Source of the DNA: Apricaphanius iberus
Lineage: Eukaryota; Chordata; Actinopteri; Cyprinodontiformes; Aphaniidae
Reading direction: 5' to 3'
Assembly (NCBI GenBank): GCA_028564705.1
Contig: JAPXFQ010001402.1
Span: forward strand, 576,502 to 640,501
Length of the DNA stretch: 64,000 bases
The position numbers and the translations under genes are program-made. The notes under the pieces are model-generated. The model was not told where the DNA came from. It worked only from the letters and a program-made list of their open reading frames with translations, and did not search any database. Within the stretch, counting starts at the first letter, position 1; every line of letters begins with the position of its first letter. This document shows positions 58,740 through 64,000 of the stretch, piece after piece.

Positions 58740-59718
58740 GGGATTATTGAGGATTCTGTCATTTTAAGAAATTCCCACCACACTGTAAGAGAGGAGCTGA
58801 TATTAATACTTTTAAAGCATTACTGGGGTTTTTTTATATTTGAGCTAATAAATGGTAGGTTTGATAAATTTATTTTGCTGCATAGTGTCTGTTTTACATC
58901 TATCCAGGACTCATCTAGGTTGCTATATTTTACCCATTTCAAAACGTATTGTAACCTCTTGGCTAAAAAGTAGTGATTGAAGTTTGGTACTTCTAGACCT
59001 CCTTAATCTTTTGTCTTTTGAAGTGTTTTCACGCTGATGGGCGGGAGTGTATCTTTCCAGAAAGATTTAGAGACAGAAGAGTCTAGAGACCTGAACCAGT
59101 CAGGTGGTGGTTTGTTTCGAATCATTGAAAATAGGTAATTAATTCTGGGTAAAATCATAATTTTAATACATGCAACTCTTCCTATCAATGATATGGGAAG
59201 GGATTTCCACCTGGCGAGGTCATCTTCCACTTTTTTTAAAAGTGGGGCGTGATTTAGTTTTGTGAAGTCTGCCAGTTTTGTGGAAATATGTATACCTAAA
59301 TATGTAATATTGCCTGACTAAAGTGGAGTATTTTTGGGGGTTTGGACAGAATAATTAATTGGAAGAATTGTAGATTTTGCCCAGTTTATAGAGTAATCTG
59401 AAACTTTTGAGTAACAGTTTAACAACTCAATTATACAGAGTGCTGGAGAAAAAGTAATACATCATCTGCATAAAGGCTAATTTTATGTTTTATATTATTG
59501 CATTTCATGCCTTTAATCTTTTTGGTTTGCCTGATTGCTGCTGATAGTGGTTAAAAAAAAATAGCAAATAGTGAGGGAGAAAGTGGACATCTCTGTCTGG
59601 TACCCCTCTGAAGGTATAATCTAGAGGAAGTTTGGTTTTTAGTCCGAATACAGGCTGCAGGGGAGTTGTATAACATTTTTAACCAGTTTATAAAAGAATT
59701 CCCAAAACCAGATGTATG
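58740..59718 (-). pseudogene. L1 ORF2 reverse transcriptase C-terminal half
   Basis: On the minus strand: GTRQRCPLSPSLFAIFF (59551-59620, the catalytic-region QG box), then after shifts SLYADDVLLF-like (59455-59480), LGIHISTKL-like, VEDDLARWKSLPISLIGRVA, INYLFSMI and FWKDTLPPIS, and further decayed sequence to 58740. Frames are broken in several places. Confidence 0.75.
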
Positions 59719-59726
59719 TAAAGTGG
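59719..59726 (+). repeat. hAT target-site duplication, left
   Basis: TAAAGTGG, identical to 60684-60691. Confidence 0.95.
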
Positions 59727-60683
59727 TAGGGATGGGAATCTTACAACATCTCACGATTCAATTCGAATCTGATTCTTGGGGTGACGATCGTTTCAGAAAC
59801 GATTTTCGATTCAGAAGCGATTCTCGATTCAAACCAAATTTTTTTTTCTTAATCAATACTCTTTCTTTCATTATTTGTGTTTGTAATACACACAAGTTGA
59901 TCTGCCAAGTGTCTGTGATGAAGTGAGCCATGAATGTAATAGGGCATCAACACAAAATGGATTTTACAATCTATGTTGAGAGAAGGGAACTGGTTCAAAA
60001 GTAACAAGACATGAAATTGCAACTGGACATCCAAGACCTTTTAAACAAAATTTCTAGTCTTGAAAAAAAATGCTGATATATTTTAAGAAGAAAAAAAAAT
60101 AACAATATGATTTTGTTTGTTCTTTGGTGCGTAGTAGAAAATATTTAGTATGCACCAAATGTTGCTTATCAACCATCATTAAACAGAAATTTATGGCTTA
60201 TGTTATTATTTTCGTTGTTTTTGTTAGAAATTATAAAAGTCCTAACGTTATTGAACTCAGCATATATTTCGGACTTCCTTGAAAGCGCCACAGGTGCACA
60301 GCTCTGCTGGATGTTTAGGTGTAGCTTATAAAGAAAGATCGCTGTTATATACTTGCAGATTTATAAAAATAAAATAAAAAAAACTTTAGCCAAGGGCGTC
60401 ATTAGCATGGAGAAGACCTTTTAGAGGGCCCAAACATTTACCTTCAGCAAAGACGGGGCGGGCTGGATTGCTCTTTCGTCTAGCGCTAGCTAGCCAACGG
60501 CGCATCAGACCTGTCAATGTGACGGTGGCCGTTGCATGACAAACACTATGTGAAGCGAAAATGTAAAAAGGTTCAGAAAACATATTTTTTGAGAATCGAA
60601 TCTCAAACATTTCGGATCGATTCTGAATCTTGTTAAATAGGAATCGAGATTCAGACGTGAATCGATTTTTCCTCACACCCCTA
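59727..60683. mobile_element. hAT-type non-autonomous element, 957 bp
   Basis: Ends TAGGGATGGGAATC and, reversed, TAGGGGTGTGAGGAA, with subterminal GATTC/GAATC words inverted on the two sides. A perfect 8-bp duplication TAAAGTGG flanks it and removing one copy restores the L1 sequence. No transposase motif. This is a recent insertion relative to the L1. Confidence 0.92.
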
Positions 60684-60691
60684 TAAAGTGG
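60684..60691 (+). repeat. hAT target-site duplication, right
   Basis: TAAAGTGG, identical to 59719-59726. Confidence 0.95.
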
Positions 60692-61030
60692 CAAATAAAA
60701 ATTTCCAATTAACTCTATCAAAAGCTTTTTTCTGCATCCAAAGATACAATGTCAGTTTTTGTTTTTACAATAAAAAAAATCTATTAGATCGATTAATCTA
60801 CGTGAGTTTGTGGAGGACTGTCTACCTTTTATGAAACCAGTTTGGTCAGGGTGTACAATCAGAGGAGTTAATTTTTCTAGTCTTTTTGAATGAGCTTTAC
60901 AGATTATTTTGAGGTCAACGTTAATAAGAGATATGGGAAGATAGCAGGTAGGAAGCACTGGGTCTTTACCTGGTTTTAGTAAAAGACTGATATTAGCAGT
61001 ATTCATATAAGGTGGAAGTCTGCTGCTTTA
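60692..61030 (-). pseudogene. L1 ORF2 reverse transcriptase, finger region
   Basis: Minus strand 61006-60755 reads MNTANISLLLKPGKDP, LPISLINVDLKII, HPDQTGFIKGRQSSTNSRR and DFFYCKN, the L1 block ahead of the first catalytic Asp, then LDAEKAFDRV-like toward 60715. It joins across the hAT to 59718. Confidence 0.8.
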
Positions 61031-61740
61031 TTTGGTTTTGTGTAACATTTTGTGGAATGTTACACGAGTTTGATAAATACAAAATATAAATAAGATTTAA
61101 AAAATATCTAGCAAATTCTATAGCATAAAGTCCAAAGTTATAAAAAATATTGGATTTCAATCAAATAGACTATATTATATTTATTTTCAGAAAATATTGG
61201 CTATAAACAAAGCCTTTTGATTATTAAAAAGAATGTTTATTGTAATATGTGTATTTGTAGTACCTGCTGTGTTAAATTAATAGACACTGGAATGCCGGGA
61301 GATGCTCTTTTCACCATTAATAAGTACCCAAACACCATTTTATTTAAAATGTAGAGGAAAAGTTTCTTTAATTATTTAGAATTTTTATATTTTTTATGAT
61401 TTGCTAAAAACACACAACGTTGTTAGTAAACACTATTTTTCAACAGATATAACCAACAGCTAATTACTGTAATTTATCATGTACACAACGATAAACTATT
61501 CAATATTTGAAGGCATCCATAGCCAGGGCTGTCGCGGCCATGCCCCCATCAATATTTAAAAATGATAGTTTTGAAACGCCGGAAGCTCTGCTCACATATT
61601 TAAATAATGGCCAACATATAAATTTAGGCTGGATCTTTTGACCCAAAACCCGGCCACGTTAATGACACTTCAGGTCGAGGCTGTGAAATTTAATTTATGC
61701 ATGTTTTTTTAGAGCGTGCAGCTAATCCGCAGCGTTACAG
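61031..61740. other. unassigned AT-rich DNA
   Basis: No gene or repeat recognised. Confidence 0.4.
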
Positions 61741-61870
61741 GATCATTATCCATCCATCTTCTATATCTATACTATCGCGGGGGAGGGCTGGTGCCTATCT
61801 GCAGCTGTCAACGGGCGACAGGCGGGTTACACCCTGGACAGATTGCCAGTCCACCCTTGTTTGTGTGACG
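61741..61870 (-). repeat. RTE/Expander-like LINE tail, reverse
   Basis: ATCCATCCATCTTCTATAT, GGGGGAGGGCTGGTGCC, CAGCTGTCAACGGGCGACAG and ACACCCTGGACAG are the reversed 3' end of a very common fish non-LTR repeat with CCAT-type tail. The family name is from memory. Confidence 0.6.
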
Positions 61871-62303
61871 ATTTAGATTTGAATGATTCTTCATTGCCAG
61901 CAGCCTGAAGATGGTTTAAACAGTCATTTCAAAAACAATATAAAACATGTAGCTTACGGCTTTCAACTTTTAATTGAAAGAAGATACGATTTTCAAAATC
62001 TGTTAACACACTGCAGTGGATGTTGTAATGAAACATCGCTCAGATGAAAACAAAGCTAATATATTAATTAATCTTTAATCTCTAGCAATCTTCAAACTAG
62101 ACTCTGGTTCCTGGTTATCGTCCCAGGCAATGTTAAGAACAAACTGACAAAAATACACTTGAAAATATATTTGTCAGAGAAGCAGCTGGAACCATTTGTT
62201 TGCTGTTTTGTACAATCTGGACACCCTACGCACTTGTTCCCTCAACGGTAACACGCAATAGAAGTGTACAAGGTGCAAGTGCGGGTTTAGGGACAGGGCC
62301 TAA
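61871..62303. other. unassigned DNA up to the Harbinger-like element
   Basis: AT-rich; nothing recognised. TAA at 62301-62303 is the left target copy. Confidence 0.4.
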
Positions 62304-62417
62304 CGCTGTGTCCACACTGAACGCGATAGGAGCTGTTCGCGTGCACATTCGCACCTTGAAGCGTGTACAACGCAAACTGGTCGCGCTTCAAATATGGTAT
62401 TTTCATGCGTGACCTGG

Positions 62418-62722
62418 CCTTCAGCGGAGCTGTTGCCAGAGTGCATCTGCGGGGGATTATCGCCCGAGCTGACGGAGGACAGCGTGTTCGGCCCAGGCTT
62501 CAGCGGAGCTGGGGCTACGGTGCAGCTGGCGGAGTACTGCGTGTTGGGCCCGGGCTTCAGCGGAGCTAGCCTGGGGCTACAATGCAGCTGGCGGTGGATT
62601 ATGGACCGAGCTGACTGAGGACAGCATGTTCGGCCCGGGCTTCAGCGGAGCTGGGGCTATAGTGCAGCTGGCTGTAGATTATGAACCGAGCTGACAGAGG
62701 ACAGAGTGTTCGGCCTGGCCTC
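62418..62722 (+). repeat. four-unit tandem repeat in the Harbinger-like element
   Basis: Units of about 80, 57, 85 and 80 bases each begin CTTCAGCGGAGCT and mostly end with GTTCGGCCC. The second unit lacks the middle. Period and order are clear by eye. Confidence 0.8.
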
Positions 62723-63068
62723 CGGTAGAGCTGGGACCGCTGAACTGGGGGTTTGGTAAGCTACGGATACACTCTAGCTACGGCGGAGGGATCCATAAAC
62801 AGCATCGAGCCTCTCATAAACACCGGCTCCTCGCTGCCTGGAGAACGTGACCTGCTCGCCCAGTTTGTGCCGTGAAGGTCCTAGCTTCACCTGCCGAAAC
62901 ACCAACTACATTTCTGAGCAGCTGTCCATCTCTCTGCGGCTTCTATAAGTTTATAATATTTGAGCAGCGTGGGACGTGGTACGGGATCCGCAACCAGGAA
63001 TCCAGCTGAGGAGAATGTTTCAAGGCTCACTTCTAGGCCGAGGTGCTTTTACAGCAACAACGGCTCTT

Positions 63069-63227
63069 TTAAGAGCCACCCACGAACCTCTTAAGAGCAT
63101 TCCTGTCTAAATAGTTTATTTTTTTATTTCTGTCTCTGTATTGAAAACTGCTTGTGACATGTAGCTCGGGGTGATATGCCACGGTGTTTATCAGTATTTC
63201 CTCCATGTCCTGCTGAGGCTGTGACTC
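63069..63227 (-). pseudogene. MADF/Myb-like DNA-binding exon of a Harbinger element
   Basis: From the ATG at 63227 (minus strand): QDMEEILINTVAYHPELH, then FQYRDRNKKINYLD. The pattern of an acidic helix, HPELW-like and a YRDRNKK turn resembles the N-terminal half of MADF domains, found in the second protein of PIF/Harbinger. The exon stops soon after, so at most half a domain remains. Confidence 0.5.
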
Positions 63228-63553
63228 CATGACAGTCACAGAATCACTGACACTCTGTCCCCTGATTGGTTGTCGCAGCGCGATTTGACGCTGGAGTTCA
63301 GATTTTTCCAACTCGAGCGATAGACGCCATGAGCGCGACTGCACAAAATGCACCACATAAAAAGCAGAGCAAATTTTTCATCGCATCTGTAGCGCGAATT
63401 GGTCGCAAGAATCAGGCAGAAAAGCTTTTTCGCGACCTCAAATCTGCTTCTGAAGTGTCGCGGGACCCCAAGTCGCGCTTCATCCCGCTCCTCTATTGAT
63501 TTTACATGTAAACCTGAAGCTCTCCTATCGCGTTTGGTCTGGACACACGGTAA

Positions 63554-63779
63554 GGCAATGACTCAAATTTCTCTTTCTGCATGTAAACATACTGATTGTG
63601 TGCCCTACCACCTCACTGCAAAAAACACAGCCTCAATCTTTTCCTATCTCTTTAAATGAACATAAAATAAAACGGACGGACATTCTCCACATCCCGCTAC
63701 CAACTTCTGCTTCTGCATCACTGTTGCTCTTTCTGTGTCTCTGCTGCCTTCTCCAAACCCCAGACGGTCTCGCCAGATG
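63554..63779. other. spacer
   Basis: Short stretch with no recognisable gene; leads into the final LINE tail. Confidence 0.35.
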
Positions 63780-63984
63780 ACCGATTATGCTGAGCCTGGT
63801 TCTGCTGGAGGTTTCTTCCTGTTAAAAGGGAGTTTTTCATCTCCACTGTCGATTCATGCTTGCTCAGTGTGTCTAATCTAATTCCTAGATTAAACATTCT
63901 ATTGTAATAACTTTTCTTGTAAAGTGCCTTGAGATGACATCTGTTGTGAAATGGCGCTATATAAATAAACTGAATTGAATTAAA
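63780..63984 (+). repeat. LINE 3' end with AATTG tail, forward
   Basis: GGTTCTGCTGGAGGTTTCTTCC, AAAGTGCCTTGAGATGAC, GGCGCTATATAAATAAA and GAATTGAATT are the forward 3' end of the same family seen reversed at 19397, 21060 and 35505. Confidence 0.75.
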
Positions 63985-64000
63985 AATATCCATCTAAAAT

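Larger units (their letters stand above)
58490..61030 (-). mobile_element. L1-like LINE, reverse, deleted and split by a hAT element
   Basis: Same family as the forward L1. The left end (58490-58640) matches the family 3' end (GCCCAACAGTTTTACTTTC, GCAGAGCATTACAGC). Then comes ORF2 C-terminal sequence directly, so the G-rich UTR is deleted. The right end stops in the reverse transcriptase near 61030. The hAT at 59727-60683 interrupts it. Confidence 0.78.
62304..63550 (-). mobile_element. PIF/Harbinger-type element, 1247 bp
   Basis: The inverted ends share GTGTCCA and ACGCGATAGGAG (left CGCTGTGTCCACACTG, right reversed CCGTGTGTCCAGACC). Both sides carry TAA (62301-62303, 63551-63553), the 3-bp TWA target of PIF/Harbinger. 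A MADF-like exon on the minus strand agrees with the two-gene layout of that group. The transposase gene is missing. Confidence 0.75.

Overview
The window reads as teleost fish genomic DNA. It is AT-rich and intron-like, carries fish-type non-LTR retrotransposon tails ((TTTGAT)n, (AATTC)n, (AAGGC)n), several cut-and-paste transposon families, and no dense prokaryotic coding. I could not identify a conserved host gene. Almost everything with coding character is transposon-derived, so the window is best read as a stack of nested and decayed mobile elements. Genus-level placement is not possible from what I can see.

Layout. (1) 0.9-6.0 kb: a nearly full-length L2-clade LINE with an SGNH/esterase-type ORF1 and an APE endonuclease/reverse transcriptase ORF2, broken by two frameshifts and one stop. 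(2) 7.1-14.9 kb: a decayed THAP-domain transposase-like gene with a TATA box, five recognisable exons and a poly(A) signal. Its left edge is a Kolobok-like terminus on a TTAA, and its large first intron holds a 3.96-kb segment bounded by 348-bp direct repeats (LTR-like). (3) 15-23 kb: LINE tails, a Kolobok-type MITE (17.9-18.4 kb), and a Tc1/mariner element with about 120-bp inverted ends (19.6-21.0 kb). (4) 23.8-25.0 kb: a hAT element keeping only a BED-finger exon. (5) 25.2-30.2 kb: a full-length L1/Tx1-like LINE with an 18-bp target-site duplication. (6) 31.1-34.4 kb: a second, reverse, internally deleted L2 copy whose end took part in a roughly 650-bp tandem duplication. (7) 35.5-40.1 kb: a reverse LINE tail, a Tc1 element with about 210-bp inverted repeats inserted between two copies of a short repeat, and a hAT-like element. 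(8) 40-47 kb: mostly unassigned, with one L2-type remnant. (9) 47.4-61 kb: an L1 cluster made of a forward L1 with a 2-kb G-rich 3' UTR, split by a minus-strand LTR-like element, and two reverse L1 pieces, one split by a hAT element with a perfect 8-bp target duplication. (10) 61.7-64.0 kb: an RTE-like LINE tail, a PIF/Harbinger-type element keeping a MADF-like exon, and a final LINE tail.

The genes do not work together as a pathway. What they record is a history of insertion order: LTR-like into THAP gene, Tc1 into a tandem repeat, LTR-like into L1, and hAT into L1. The most informative observations are the THAP/Kolobok locus with its nested repeat-bounded insert, the in-frame ORF1-TGA-ORF2 arrangement of the first L2, a YY1-like motif at the extreme 5' end of the fish L1, quadruplex-prone tracts in the L1 3' UTR, and a 24-nt perfect identity between an LTR-like insert and the L1 3' UTR.
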